From Dichetophora obliterata (taxonomy: Eukaryota > Arthropoda > Insecta > Diptera > Sciomyzidae): a stretch of DNA of 64,000 bases. Position 1 is the first letter of the stretch, and every line of letters begins with the position of its first letter. Made by a program: the position numbers and the translations under genes. Shown here in pieces: positions 43,240 through 54,157 of the stretch. The notes below the pieces were generated by a model that had not been told where the DNA came from, did not search any database, and was given only the letters and a program-made list of their open reading frames with translations. Location: contig OY986438.1 of the NCBI GenBank assembly GCA_963920525.1, positions 80,029,177 through 80,093,176 of the forward strand, in the 5' to 3' direction.

Positions 43240-43613
43240 GAGCGGTGTTTTGTTGCGCTGTGCTAGCTGAGCACAAAAAGATAAGTTTAGAGAGCAACGT
43301 GGAGTTTATTGAAACTCTCGCAACACAAACGGGAAGATTTCTTAAAAATTTAATACTTTACTATATAATATCGATTCTTAAGGATTAAACTCCAAAATAT
43401 GCTTTTTAATGGTTTTCATATTACATAAATAACATAAGTTTTGTATAAAATTCTTTTATCGATCTTTTTTGATATTTTTGCGCTCATTTTTACTTTTTAA
43501 GGTGAATAAAATAAATTTATATGACTTTATATGAGATTAAACTAATACAATTTTCAGAGCCTCATAGACAGTAGTTTTTGTGTCACAACCTAATAAACAC
43601 CAAACGAAGAACG

Positions 43614-43790
43614 ATTCGTAAACGAGATCGTTAACGAACACGAGATCTCGGATCCATAAATTTTTCTAAGTGACTTATCCTAAGAAAAACTTGAAAAATT
43701 CGGACTCGTAAACGAGGTCGCAACGAACACGAGATCTCGGATCCATAAATTTTTCTAAGTGACTTATCCTAAGAAAAACTTGAAAATATT
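43614..43790 (+). repeat. 90-bp tandem duplication
   Basis: Two head-to-tail copies, about 89-90 bp each (43614-43703, 43704-43790), with the palindrome CGAGATCTCG and the run TAAGTGACTTATCCTAAG. A third, partial copy of the first 25 or so bases is at about 44008-44032. Confidence 0.85.
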
Positions 43791-44113
43791 TTCAGTGAAA
43801 ATGATAAACATTAAAATGAAATCTTAATAATATACTTTTTGAAAAAAATGTCCACAAATTTCTTTATACAAAATAAAAAAAAAAGACTTAGAATTTTTTC
43901 ATATAAAAATTATGAAATTTTTTTATTTAAATTGACGTATTTTTAGCAGCTTACAATGAAAAAATACTTTTTATTAAAAAAATCCTATATTTTCATATAA
44001 AAAAGTCGAACTCGTAAACGAACACGAGATCTCGGATCCATGCAAAATTATGCAAAAAGATTTGGAATTTTTTCATATAAATTTCTTCATAGAAAATTTT
44101 AAACAAACACTTA

Positions 44114-44326
44114 GGGCCAATTTTTCAGTGCGAGCTTAAACTCTAGTCAAATTAAACTAAGGTTAACTCACCAAAATTGGACGTTTTAACTCGGTTTAAC
44201 TATTAATTTTAGCACTCGTTGAAGTTAAATTCACTTAAATGATCATATAATGTGTTAATTTAACCTCAGTGAGTTAACCTCAGTTTAATTTGACTAGAGT
44301 TTAAGCTCGCACTGAAAAATTGGCCC
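44114..44326. mobile_element. Harbinger-like MITE
   Basis: 213 bp with near-perfect terminal inverted repeats of about 57 bp starting GGGCCAATTTTTCAGTGCGA. It is flanked by TTA on each side (44111-44113, 44327-44329), the 3-bp target typical of PIF/Harbinger. Noncoding. The arms differ at very few positions, so it is young. Confidence 0.8.
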
Positions 44327-44785
44327 TTAGAAATTTTTTATATAGAAATTATGAAATTTTTCTTATTTTAATGAACGTATTTTTAGCAGCAAGTAAGTAA
44401 AGTAAGTAAAGTAAGTAAATAATGATAAATTACTTTTTATTAAAAAAAATTCTATATTTATACTTTTGTATAAAATTGAAGTGAAAATTTTAAGTTACGA
44501 CTTAACTCAAATAGTACTGGGTCGATTTTTATGAAAAAATTTTTAAAATATCATATTTGTACTACAGATTTACTAAGTATTATTTTTCTTTAGAAATTTC
44601 AACAATAAGTATATTTAAATAAGGTATTACTTTTTTTAAGAAATCATCCCAGCAGCCAAGCATTGCTTATTCGTTTTATTTTAATGCGTCTGTGTTGCAA
44701 GAGTTTCAATAAACTCAATGTTTCTCTCTATTTCTCTCTTTCTCTTCATGCTCAGCTAGCACAACGCTACAAAAAAACTGACAAG

Positions 44786-45244
44786 CACTGCTGCCGATTT
44801 GTGCTATTTCCACCAGATTTGGTGCATTTAGCAAAATTTTGGCGCAAGAAAAATGTTTGGTGCCTTTTGCGTTTTTTAGTGTTTTTCTTTAATTTCAGAG
44901 GCACCAAATTTGTCTAAATATTTAACAGAAATTGATCTCAAGATGTGATTGAATAGTCAAAGTATATGAAAACATTAGTAATTTTTAAGTTAGGTTCGTT
45001 AAATAAGCTTATTTTTAGTATTTTAAATTTTGTAAAACCTTAAAGTAAATTGCTTTTTAAAAATGAAAATAGCTGACAGCTCAGGATATAAATTAATTTT
45101 TGCATTTAATTTGGTGTTGTATATTTTTACAAACCAAATAAATCTGGTGCATTTTTGAGGAAAAAACGCATTTTTTCGCCTTTTTTTATTTTAGAATTGA
45201 AAAGTTGGCAGTACTGCTGATGAACCTCCTCGAGCTACATTAAA
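44786..45244. other. AT-rich noncoding stretch
   Basis: No convincing ORF or RNA gene. The 84-codon ORF at 44663-44917 overlaps the TIR arm and looks like chance. Confidence 0.5.
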
Positions 45245-45357
45245 AATTATAGAATTTTTTTTCATTTAAATTGACGTATTTGTAGCAGCAAACAATGAAA
45301 AAATACTTTTTATTAAACAAATTATATATTTTTATATAAAAAGTTCATATAAGAAAG

Positions 45358-45795
45358 TTGAGCTTGAGTTTTCTTCAAACTTTTGTAATAGATTCCAAGC
45401 TTTTTGTAATAGATTCCAAAATTTTAAAGGAATTTGACGGAAGTCAACTCTCATTGTCCGAGAAGGAGCAGCTAGAAAATATTCTTCAGAAACATGAAAC
45501 CGTTTTCAGCTCCATAGATGAGCCAACTCCATATGCTGAACATAGCATCAACACTGCTGACCATGAGCCCATTTCATCACCTCCATATAGGTTGTTGTTT
45601 GCGGGAGCTTGTGAGCTTAAGGACGAAGTGTAAGTGTAGGACATCACCAATAGTAATGGTACCCAAAAAGGACAGCGGTGTGAGAGTTTGCATAGACTAT
45701 CGAAAACTAAATGCCATCACGATCCCAGATAAGTATCCGCTTCCACGGATAGATGATTTGTTGCATGCTGCAAAAACAAAAAAAATGTATGAGTA
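45358..45795 (+). pseudogene. Ty3/gypsy RT fragment, cut by an LTR insertion
   Basis: Two frames. The first gives LSEKEQLENILQKHETVFSS, the pre-RT region. The second gives [40 protein letters not shown] and HAAK, the RT fingers. After ATGAGTA at 45795 the LTR of the CsRn1-like element begins, so the rest of this RT should lie beyond the right edge of the window. It is a relic of a further gypsy copy and the oldest layer on this side. Confidence 0.85.
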
Positions 45796-46630
45796 TGTGG
45801 AAACTTAGTCTTTTCCAACAAATAATAACGAAAACTAATTATTAATTCTAAAGTTAATGATTTTATTTACACTAAAACAACTTAAAACAATTAAAATATT
45901 AACAACTGTGTAAGGATTCGTATTGCAGCAAATATGCTGCAGACTTATCGCGCGCGCAAGAATAACTCTACTGATTAAGGTAGCATGGACCAGAGCACAT
46001 GCCACCATAGCAAATTAAACAACCGCTGCAACGCTAAGTATAGCGTAGCAAACACACACATAGCCGCCACTACTAATACGATTTTATCCATTGTTTATAA
46101 AACGGCAAACAATGTAATAATCGCCAAGGGTCAATGACGCTGGCATTTATAAACGTCCGACTCGTCATCAGCGCTAATGAGAGAATATGCCGATGCTGCA
46201 CATACCAGCTACTTGCTGGCGACTCGATGGCCTGCGTGTTGGGTAGCTAGTCCAACAGGCAGGCAACGATCGCTAAGCGTATAACAAAGTTAGAACGGTA
46301 ATATGACCGCCACAGTGAGCCGTTACTCAGCGACATAAAGACGATCGCTATGTTTGACGATTTGTCGTTTATGACAAAGCGTCAGAGGACGAGAAAGTCA
46401 ACACGTTTGAGCTTAAATAAACAGCTCGAATGCCTGCTGAAATATAAGTTTCAGCGGCAGCTTAATATATGACGAATATTTTACTTGGCTTACCACTTGT
46501 TTGATAAGCCAAGCAAAGTTAGTCATAGTGTGGGCACTATGTGTGGTTTAAATGACATAGCGACAGAGTGTCGCTGGATAGCTTTAAGAGCTGCAGAGTG
46601 AGGGACGGCGTCACTGAAGGTTCCGCCACA
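45796..46630 (-). repeat. 3' LTR of the CsRn1-like element
   Basis: 835 bp, inferred ends TGTGG and CCACA. The right border is set by a purine tract (GCGCTAGGGGGGAG on the minus strand) just inside; the left border by the end of the RT homology. The partner LTR is off the window, so the ends are provisional. Confidence 0.7.
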
Positions 46631-46640
46631 ATACTCCCCC

Positions 46641-47024
46641 CTAGCGCTTAAGGCGCGATATGTTGAATCGCTGCTGCCTGCAAACTCTTCTACCGCTTCG
46701 TGTAAGGACCGGCGATGATATCTGAGATAATTTCGTCGGCTGTCGATATGATGACGCAGCTTCTGCGTTTGGTGTTTCACCAGCTTGTTGCGACTTTCGT
46801 GTAACCTTTGTCTTTTGTCCAGCGAAGTCCAACGGTGGGTCGGAAAATGTCACGACCTTGTTTCGGCGATTGTGCGCGGGCTTTGTATGTCCCGCGATCT
46901 CCAACGGAGGGTCGGAAAATGTCACGACGTTGTTTCGACTGCTGGACGACCTATTTGGTTCGGAGTCAATAAACTCTTTAGGTATAAAAGCTGCCTTCAA
47001 CCTGTCGATTGATACTTTTGCTGC
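46641..47024 (-). pseudogene. CsRn1-like integrase C-terminal tail
   Basis: Reads SIDRLKAAFIPKEFIDSEPN, then a duplicated NNVVTFSDPPLE / NKVVTFSDPPLD segment, and ends TRSGRRVCRQQRFN...KR at 46641, a common end of gypsy polyproteins. The upstream part is at 52763, across the BEL insertion. The 24-codon internal duplication is unusual. Confidence 0.8.
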
Positions 47025-47292
47025 TGTTAAGAATTATAGCTATTGCTTAGAAACCAGATATTGCGATATATCTAAATGAAACGCTTGCGGTGAAATTCAA
47101 GACGTTTATTCAGCCAAACGAATACAGCAGAGCGCCTTATAAAAAAAACAACTACTCTTCTTCGTTTCTTAAAAAAATGTGCTAGTATGTGTGTAACAAA
47201 AGCGAATCTAAAAAAAAAATAAATACAGAATGAATATTCAGTTAAATGTCAAAATAAAGAATTATGGTAACAGGGCTGTATTCTCCTCAACA
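47025..47292 (-). repeat. 3' LTR of third BEL element
   Basis: 268 bp; it matches 52498-52762 with about a dozen differences (for example CTATTGCTTAG against CTATTGTTTAG), so it is older than BEL copy 2. Confidence 0.92.
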
Positions 47293-49400
47293 TTTCCGCC
47301 CACCTCGTCCACTTGCGACGAAAAAGATAGATTTTCCGGGCTCCGCCCACCGTTTGCGTCATGTTGATCATCTATTGGCAGCACAATGAGTTTGGAAATA
47401 GCTCTTTTGATTATAGAGTTTTGAGTCCGGATTGTGACGACTCGAACTCGGTCATCGTCTCCAGCGTGAATTTCAAGAATGCGGCCCAGGGCCCATTGAC
47501 TAGGTGGTAGCCGTTCATCTCGAACCAAAACCAGATTGCCGCTCTTGAGATTTTTTTGTACTTGGCGCCACTTAGGTCTAGCTTGTAACTCATGGAGGTA
47601 TTCGGAACTCCAGCGTTTCCAGAAATCTTGTTGTATTTGTTGTAGCTGCTTCCACCTTATCAACCGCCCGTTGTTGATGTCAAGTAGGCTTGGCTCGGGA
47701 GCTGAGGTGAGCGGGCCGCCCACCAAACAATGGCCCGGTGTCAGCGCAGCGATGTCAGTAGGATCATCGGAAAGGGCGGATAATGGCCTAATTCAGTACT
47801 GCCTCTACCTGTTTGAGTGCGGTATACATCTCTTCAAACGTCAGGATAGCTTCGCCAATAGTGCGTTTGAGGTGATGTTTCATGCTCTTGATGCCGGCTG
47901 CCCATATGCCACCAAAGTTTGGAGAGCCAGGTGGTATAAAGTGCCACAAGACACCGTGGCATTCGACGAATTGCGCCCCGGCATTAAGTTGATGTCGATA
48001 AGATTCGATATCTTCCTTCAAGACTGAGTTCGCGCCGACAATTGTTGTTGTGCAGTCGCTATATATGTCGTGACTGTATCCACGTTGAGAGAAGAATCGC
48101 CTTAATGCAGCTAAAAAAGCATCTGTGGTCATATCGCTGACTAACTCAAGATGAATCGCGCGTGTACTTAGACACACAAATAGCGCAACGTATCCCTTAT
48201 GACCACGATAGCCGCGCCCTTTGGTCCATCTTGAATGGACCTCCGTAATCCAACCCACAATGACGAAACGCGGGCGCTGCTGTACAACGATGAGCGGGAA
48301 GACTTCCCATGAGTTGGCTCGTTATGTGCTGATTTTAGCGAAAGCATATAGATTTTAGCGCAAGCATACGCTGCGATGGATGTACTTCTTGATAGCAGAT
48401 CGAGCGTCTATTACCCAGTAGCGTCTTCGAAGATAGTTAAGCGTTGCTTGCGTTCCACCGTGCATCGTAGCATCATGCGCTTGTGCTATAAGGAGAATAA
48501 TCAATGGACTGTATTTAGGTAGAATTATTGGAAACCGCTCGGAGACAGGCAGAATAGAATTCTTGAGCCGTCCATTGAGCCACATGATATAGAATTCGTC
48601 TAACATCGGGTTAAGCTTCAAAACCTTGCTTCGAGGGCTGATAGGCTTCTTCTACTGAAGACACAAAATTTCGTTAGTAAAGCAAATATTTTGAACATAC
48701 CTAATCCAAAATGTCAATGCAGTTCTTCTCTCCATGGCGGTGATCCATGGCTTCGTCTCCTGTTGCTTGGGTCTTGCAGCAGCGATAAAACGTTGACACC
48801 ATGACGTAACTGCCAAAAGAGTGTTATTGTTGGAATATTTTGAGAGAAGGCTCATTGTCAGTTCGCTGGTGGAACAGCGGTCAACAGCGCTGTAACTTCA
48901 GGTTGGGGTTTTTGCTGAAATGGCCATTGAGTTTGGTCAAGATATAACCAGTTTGGACCTCGCCACCATATCTCAAGCTCAGCCAGCTGCGATAGGAAAA
49001 CGCCTTGACGCAATGTCTGCTGGATTACTTTCCGTAGGAACGTACCGCCGTAATTTCTTGAATTTTAGTTATCCTGAATTGCCACGTATTGTTTATGAAC
49101 CCCAGGACTTGACCTAATCCAACTGAGTACATTCTTTGAATCAGACAAGCAGTATGTTAGTAGTGGCATATTCAATGTTTAAAGTGTCTTTGCCACCACC
49201 TTTGCTGCCAGCAGTGCACCGTTTAATTCCAAGCACGGCACAATTATTTTCTTCAACGGTGCTACCTTTGTCTTTGCCATCAGGATTGAGTTCTTAATTT
49301 CTCCATCTGCTGTCTCTACACGAAGATATAAACAAGCTAGGCAGCGTAAGCTGACGTTGACGCATCTGCAAAAACGTGAAGCTGTTAGTTTTTCGCCATC
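47262..49400 (-). pseudogene. Third BEL element: RNase H and integrase
   Basis: RNase H is badly decayed (48860-49400). Integrase: zinc domain 48355-48621 (IAQAHDATMHGGTQATLNYL, RRRYWVI), core 47788-48258 (GYVALFVCLSTRAIHLELV, IYSDCTTTIVGA, FGGIWAAGIKSMKHHL) and C-terminal DUF5641-like part 47262-47726 (LVRDERLPPSQWALGRILEI). The core Glu position reads GIWAAG, so the catalytic Glu is lost. The last ORF ends inside the LTR. Confidence 0.84.
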
Positions 49401-49406
49401 TGTCCA

Positions 49407-51094
49407 TCAAGTCCATCTGTCAAACTTAACGTTTTCTATCAATGGCAGCTCCTGCCGAAACTTAACCCATTCTTGATGATAGGGCTCTGGAAGTGGATCA
49501 TCCCACACACATCCTGAAAGCCAAAGCCGTTGGTACATTAGTTTACCTGTGATGACAACCGGTGCCAGGATGCAAGCTGGGTCGTAGATTTTTGAGACAT
49601 CGGATATCTGCTGTCTTTTCGTTATAGGCACTGACAGAGGTGTCACGCTGACTTTGAACCCGATGCAGTCTTGTTGACAAAACCAATAGATACTCAAAGC
49701 TTTAGTTTCTTGGCTTAAATTAAGGTCACAGCAGCTCATTAGTAGTTCAAGGGCAGCTTCAATACTGTCAGCACAATGAAGGCAGTCATCCATGTAAAAA
49801 GACTCACGCAAGACCTTAGCAGCTTCAGGAAACTTAGCTTCTCCATCTCCAGCTAACGTATGAAAAACTTTCATGGTGAGGTATGGCGAGCAGTTCAAAC
49901 CATAAGTTACAGTGAGCAACCGGTACACAGCAGGATTACCGTCCTTACCTTACCAGATAATACGATGCAGCTCAGCATCTTCTTTGTCGACTAGTATCTG
50001 TCGATAGCATTTTTCAATGTCAGCCATAAATCCGATTCGATGCATCCGCCACTTTAAAATAAATTTATGTGAGATCCTTTTGAAGGTTAGGTCCCACATG
50101 TGGGCAATCATTCAATGACACTCCTGCTTGACATTTTCGAGACGCGTTGAACACGGTTCTCAATTTTGTGATTGAGCTAGACTCCTTGTAGACACCATGA
50201 TGTGGAATATAGCAAACGGGTGTCGGCTCTTTAGTCTCGAGAACTGGTTCCATATGCCCTAGCGTGACATATTCAACCATGAAATCATCATAAAGCGTTT
50301 TCATAGTAAGGTCCTTTTCAAGGCGGTTAAGTTCAAACTGGAAAAGTTTCAAGGCGCTGCTTTTTGTATCCGCGAGAGCAGACAAATCTATGGAGTCCTT
50401 GGTAGGGTATTTTCCTGTATCGTCCTGTACTGTTGCACTGTTGTACTGTTGAAGAATTTTTCGCAGTAAAGCTCATCTTGCGTCATGGTCGATGATGATG
50501 CCACGTCTTCAAGCTTGTTGAACTTCCACAAGTTTCGAACAAGGTCGTTAAGATCTTTGTCGCTTGAAAGGTGGTGCTCAGCTGCAGCGTCGATAATGTC
50601 GACAAGCGTCCATAGACAATCCACCCAAGATGCGTATTTTGTGCTACAGGAGCACAATTTGTGGATTTTTGTACTTCACCATGCAGCAATGAACCAAACA
50701 GGTCGGCCCCGATGATGACATCGATGGATCCAGGCTCGTAGAACTTTGGATCAGCAAGATCTAGCTCCAACAAATCACCAAAAAGCTGCGGATCCACTCG
50801 TTTGTTAGGCAGCAGGTGCCCTAGCCGTGGCAGTACGAGAGCTGAGCAATTGATGCTGAACTCCGGCTCGATGAACGAGTGGATTGAGAATTGGACCACT
50901 CCAGTGTCCTTTCCAACTATTGATCCACCAACTCCAGTCACAGGAAGTTGAAGTCGGCGGCGACTGAGTTTTAAACGTTGCACAGCGAATTCACTGACGA
51001 AAGATGCTTGTGATCCACTGTCAAGCAGCGCGCGTACACGCAAATGGTGTCCGGTCTCAGAACGCAAGCTTATCTGAGCTGTAGGAAGCATCAC
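49407..51094 (-). pseudogene. Third BEL element: protease and reverse transcriptase
   Basis: Protease (50483-51094): RALLDSGSQASFVSEFAVQR, then VIIGADLFGSLLHGE and HLGWIVYGRL. RT: 50065-50385 (YIPHHGVYKESSSITKLRTV, FNASRKCQAGVSLND) and 49407-49928 (LTVTYGLNCSPYLTMKV, catalytic FYMDDCLHCADS). Shifts occur near 50480, 50390 and 49935-50060. The domain order is as in the other BEL copies. Confidence 0.87.
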
Positions 51095-51175
51095 TGGAAA
51101 TAGGGTCTGCTCAGTTTCACTGTTTGCTGTGCGTGCATGGTTTACGTTGACGCTGTGTGCTTGGAGGCCTTCGTG

Positions 51176-52365
51176 CTACATAGTGTGATGTTTTTGCTGA
51201 CACTGCTTGCATACCCACTCCGATGAGCATTCCTGAGCGCCATGGCCTGCTTTAAAACAATTTTTGCATAAATTGTGTTGGGAAACAAAGTGTAGTTTCG
51301 CCACCGCTGCCAAGCCCCTGAAATTAGTACAAAACATTAAAATGTGCTTACCATCGCAGTTCGGGTACCGCTGCACATTTGTTTAGTGGCTACGGACTGC
51401 CAATGCAGGTTGCACAGACTGCTTTGAGTTTCTTTGCTTAACTTCTGGTTGATGAGTTGCCATAACAGCTTCGAGACCTTGTATGCGGTTTTCCAAAAAC
51501 TTCCTCAAGCTAGCATACGAGGGTACCTCGTTTGGGGATGCAAGCGACATTTCCCATTCTTTTACTGTTGTAGGGTTCAACCTTTCAGTGACCATAAACA
51601 CCAACCAGTCATCCTACTGCGCAGTCGGACGACCAAGCTGCTCGATTGCGCGTATAGCTTCGGTCACTCCATCTAAAATTGTGCGCATGGCTGATGCTAA
51701 CTCTGAGTTCATAGCAGGCAGTGCCACAATGTCTCGCAGATAAGCTTTCATAAGCCGACGTTTGTTATCAAATCTCTGCAACAGTATGTCCCACGCTGTT
51801 TGAAAATTATTTTCCATGATGGGCAAGTTTCGCAAAAGCTCTTCAGTTTCGCCGTGCAGACTGCTTTTCAAATAGTGGAGGCGTTGCACATCTGCAAGCG
51901 TGGCATCATCTATAGCACATGTGGTGAATATGTCTTTGAATGTCAACCACTCTTGAAACGATCCACCGAATTTTGGCAGCTAGATTTTTGGCAACTTCGA
52001 CTTTGGTGAGCTTGTGTGCACGTGTGTGACTGCGGACACATCGGGAAGCAAGTGTGCTATTGATTGGTTAAACAACTGCGTCATTTGATCAATCTGGTCG
52101 TTCAAATCACCAAGCGCCTCACAGTAAGCTGCCTCAACTGCTGCAAATCGTTGGCTAGTATCTTATCTTCTGCATCACTATTTGAAATCGTTTCCAAAGC
52201 GACGACCTCCTCATGTGCTGAAACATATTTGGTCCAATATTCTTTGAGGAGCTTTCTTCTTGCCACCAGAAACCCTTTGGTCTGCTTTTGTTTTGCAGTT
52301 TTGTTCGTGTTTGCAGAAAAGTTCTGTATCCAACGCGTGATAGATTCTTCTTTTACAAGTGCCAT
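51176..52365 (-). pseudogene. Third BEL element: gag
   Basis: Four pieces: 52102-52365 (MALVKEESITRWIQNFSANT start), 51614-51946 (DUF1759-like, FKDIFTTCAIDDATLADVQR), 51383-51604 and 51176-51376 (zinc knuckles, CKNCFKAGHGAQEC and CKQCQQKHH). They are separated by shifts or stops. Confidence 0.83.
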
Positions 52366-52497
52366 TGCAATAACACCAATATGCAGGTTTTAGCACATTC
52401 TCAATTTTCTAGGTTAGAACGTTGGTATCTAATTAAATTTTTATTTTTTTATTAGAATTATTTTCGGAGACACAGGTTCCCCGCAAGGGATGCCAAA

Positions 52498-52762
52498 TGT
52501 TAAGAATTATAGCTATTGTTTAGAAACCAGATATTGCGATATATCTAAATGAAACGCACGCGGTGTAATTCAAGACGTTTATTTCAGCCAAACGAATACA
52601 GCAGAGCGTCTTATAGAAAAAACAACTTCTCTTCTTCGTTTCTTAGAAAAATATGCTAGTATGTGTGCAACAAAAACGAATCTCAAAGAAAACAAATACA
52701 GAATGAATATGCAGTTAAAAGTCAAAATAAAGAATAGTAACAGGGCTGCATTCTCCTCAACA
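52498..52762 (-). repeat. 5' LTR of third BEL element
   Basis: 265 bp. Just inside, TGGCATCCCTTGCGGGG (minus strand, 52479-52495) is in the primer-site position; the tRNA was not identified. Confidence 0.9.
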
Positions 52763-53344
52763 GTTGCTTTGTCCTTGATGTTGATGGTAAAATATTTGTT
52801 GTTTCTTTCGACGATTTCATATGGGCCATCATACCATGGCAGTAGCGGGCGCTGGACCTTGTCGATTCGAACAAACACATGAGAGCAATTATTTAACTCA
52901 TTCTGTACGAAAACTCTTGGTTTGTCGTGATGTTTGACCGATGCTGGAGCAATCTTCTGCATTGCTTCACGCAGTTCTATGATGAAATCTGATTCGCCAA
53001 TCTTTTTGGCCGAAGGCGTAAGGAACTCATCCGGTAATTTCAATGATTCGCCGTAAACCATTTCTGCTGGCGTCGCTCTGATGTCCTCTTTGATGACAGA
53101 GCGTAGACCGAGTAGGATAAGTGGCAAGATGTCACACTAGTTGTCATTTTCGTGGGAAGTAATAGCTGCCTGAAGGGTGCGGTGCCACCTTTCTATCATA
53201 CCATTTGCTTGTGGATGATACGGGGTGGGACTATAATGTTTGACGCCGAGCAGTGAATTAAGCTGGCGGAATAGGTCAGATTCTAACTGCCTTCCCAGGT
53301 CAGTCGTAATCTTCATCGGAATTCCAAAACATCCTGATATCAAG
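52763..53344 (-). pseudogene. CsRn1-like integrase, middle fragment
   Basis: 53137-53343: GIPMKITTDLGRQLESDLFR and YHPQANGMIERWHRTLQAAI, the second acidic residue and the Glu of the core. 52579-53127: PLILLGLRSVIKEDIRATPA, EMVYGESLKLPDEF and a C-terminal domain to NIKDKAT, where the BEL LTR begins. A stop separates the two near 53130-53136. The upstream part continues at 60971. Confidence 0.87.
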
Positions 53345-53986
53345 TGTAGTGCATGTGGCTAGCACTAACCTACCTCAACAATAACATAAACACACAACGC
53401 TAAAAACGCTCTACGTTGGTCTCAATGCATACCTTCAGCGAAACCAAAGCATGAAGCGCAAGCAGTGACAAACTCAAGCGCTACTAGCGGCATGATTCAT
53501 GTTATACATTGTGAAAACAAATCGCTGCCAAAAGTAAGTCATTGGCGTTTGTAACCTGTAAGTGGGTTGTGATGGATATTATTACAAACAGATGTGTAAG
53601 TAAGTAAAAAGTAATAGTAAGCAGATGTGTAATAATTGTATTTAGATTTCATGACTTTTAATTGTATATGTGTAAGAACTTATTTAGAATAAATATTTTG
53701 AGTGAAAAGAAAATATTGTCACTTTTCACTCAATATTTTTATTATAAAAATCCGAGTTGGGGTTAAATAAAATCAGTCTTAGAATCACATCAAGAAAAAG
53801 AAGTCTTTCTATTAACTCAAATCAAGCCTTGTGGCTTATTCAATATTTAACTATATTGAAACACTGCCTTGTGACAGAGTATGAAATAAAGCCTTGCGGC
53901 TAAGATTGAAAGGCCTTGTAGCCAAGTATCCCCTTTGTCCCTAGATAGGGAAGTTAGGGAAACTAAAATAAATTCCAACTATTATA
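53345..53986 (+). repeat. 5' LTR of gypsy element 53345-60970
   Basis: 642 bp, TGTAGTGCATG to ACTATTATA. It holds a poly(A)-signal-like AATAAA near 53689 and a perfect 12-bp stem TTGAGTGAAAAG / CTTTTCACTCAA (53698-53709, 53722-53733). Four copies of a GCCTTGYGGC-like motif lie near 53826, 53866, 53891 and 53913. Confidence 0.94.
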
Positions 53987-54017
53987 TGGCGATCCTGCGA
54001 CCACGATCCTGCGACCA
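53987..54017 (+). other. Primer binding site with internal 14-bp duplication
   Basis: TGGCGATCCTGCGACCA directly follows the LTR. CGATCCTGCGACCA occurs twice in tandem (53990-54003, 54004-54017). The first 12-13 bases fit tRNA-Arg(ACG), as in the element at 21482-29265. Confidence 0.65.
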
Positions 54018-54031
54018 ACAATAATTTACAT

Positions 54032-54157
54032 ATGACGACTCAGGAACAAATAGACGAAATTTTTGCGAAGTGGGAAAAACTTTTGGGTCCCAGCAAGGAA
54101 GAAGAAGAATACCAACCAGAACCCAATAAGCCAAACAAGCTTGGAATAAGCTTGTAG
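54032..54157 (+). CDS. Small acidic ORF at the start of the leader
   Basis: About 41 codons: MTTQEQIDEIFAKWEKLLGP, then a Glu-rich part and PEPNKPNK, ending at TAG next to a repeat block. It starts 15 bases after the duplicated primer site. It may be the N-terminus of a longer protein cut by the repeat block that follows. Not recognised. Confidence 0.35.
   Translation: MTTQEQIDEIFAKWEKLLGPSKEEEEYQPEPNKPNKLGISL

Larger units (their letters stand above)
43240..44785. mobile_element. TIR-bounded nonautonomous DNA element
   Basis: The left arm (about 43240-43365) and right arm (about 44635-44785) are imperfect inverted repeats of roughly 120-150 bp; both have TGTGCTAGCTGAGCA and GAGTTTCAATAAACTC in opposite orientation. 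The inside has no coding sense. It contains a 90-bp tandem duplication, an AT-rich repeated block and a nested Harbinger-like MITE. The class is unassigned; target duplications were not resolved. Confidence 0.6.
43905..45350 (+). repeat. Three dispersed copies of a 90-bp AT-rich block
   Basis: Blocks at about 43905-43995, 44345-44465 and 45245-45345 share GAAATTTTT-type starts, ACGTATTTNTAGCAGC and TACTTTTTATTAAA. The middle one holds a GTAAGTAAA microsatellite. The third lies outside the 43240-44785 element, so the block is older or separately amplified. Confidence 0.65.
47025..52762 (-). mobile_element. BEL/Pao retrotransposon, third copy (different family, decayed)
   Basis: Minus strand: 5' LTR 52498-52762, internal region, 3' LTR 47025-47292. 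The LTRs run TGTTAAG to CTCAACA. GCTGC (47020-47024) and GTTGC (52763-52767) flank it, a 5-bp duplication with one change. The pol pieces are BEL-type but far from copies 1 and 2 and lack env. Frequent shifts and stops make it inactive. Confidence 0.92.

Noticed and set aside
43614..43790. Direct repeats as a CRISPR array
   Set aside because: Only two full units without unique spacers, in a eukaryotic setting.
44663..44917. 84-codon ORF as a host gene exon
   Set aside because: It overlaps a transposon inverted-repeat arm, has homopolymer-rich sequence and no splice or family support.
46785..47079. Plus-strand ORFs of 73-75 codons
   Set aside because: Antisense to the integrase tail and partly within the BEL LTR.
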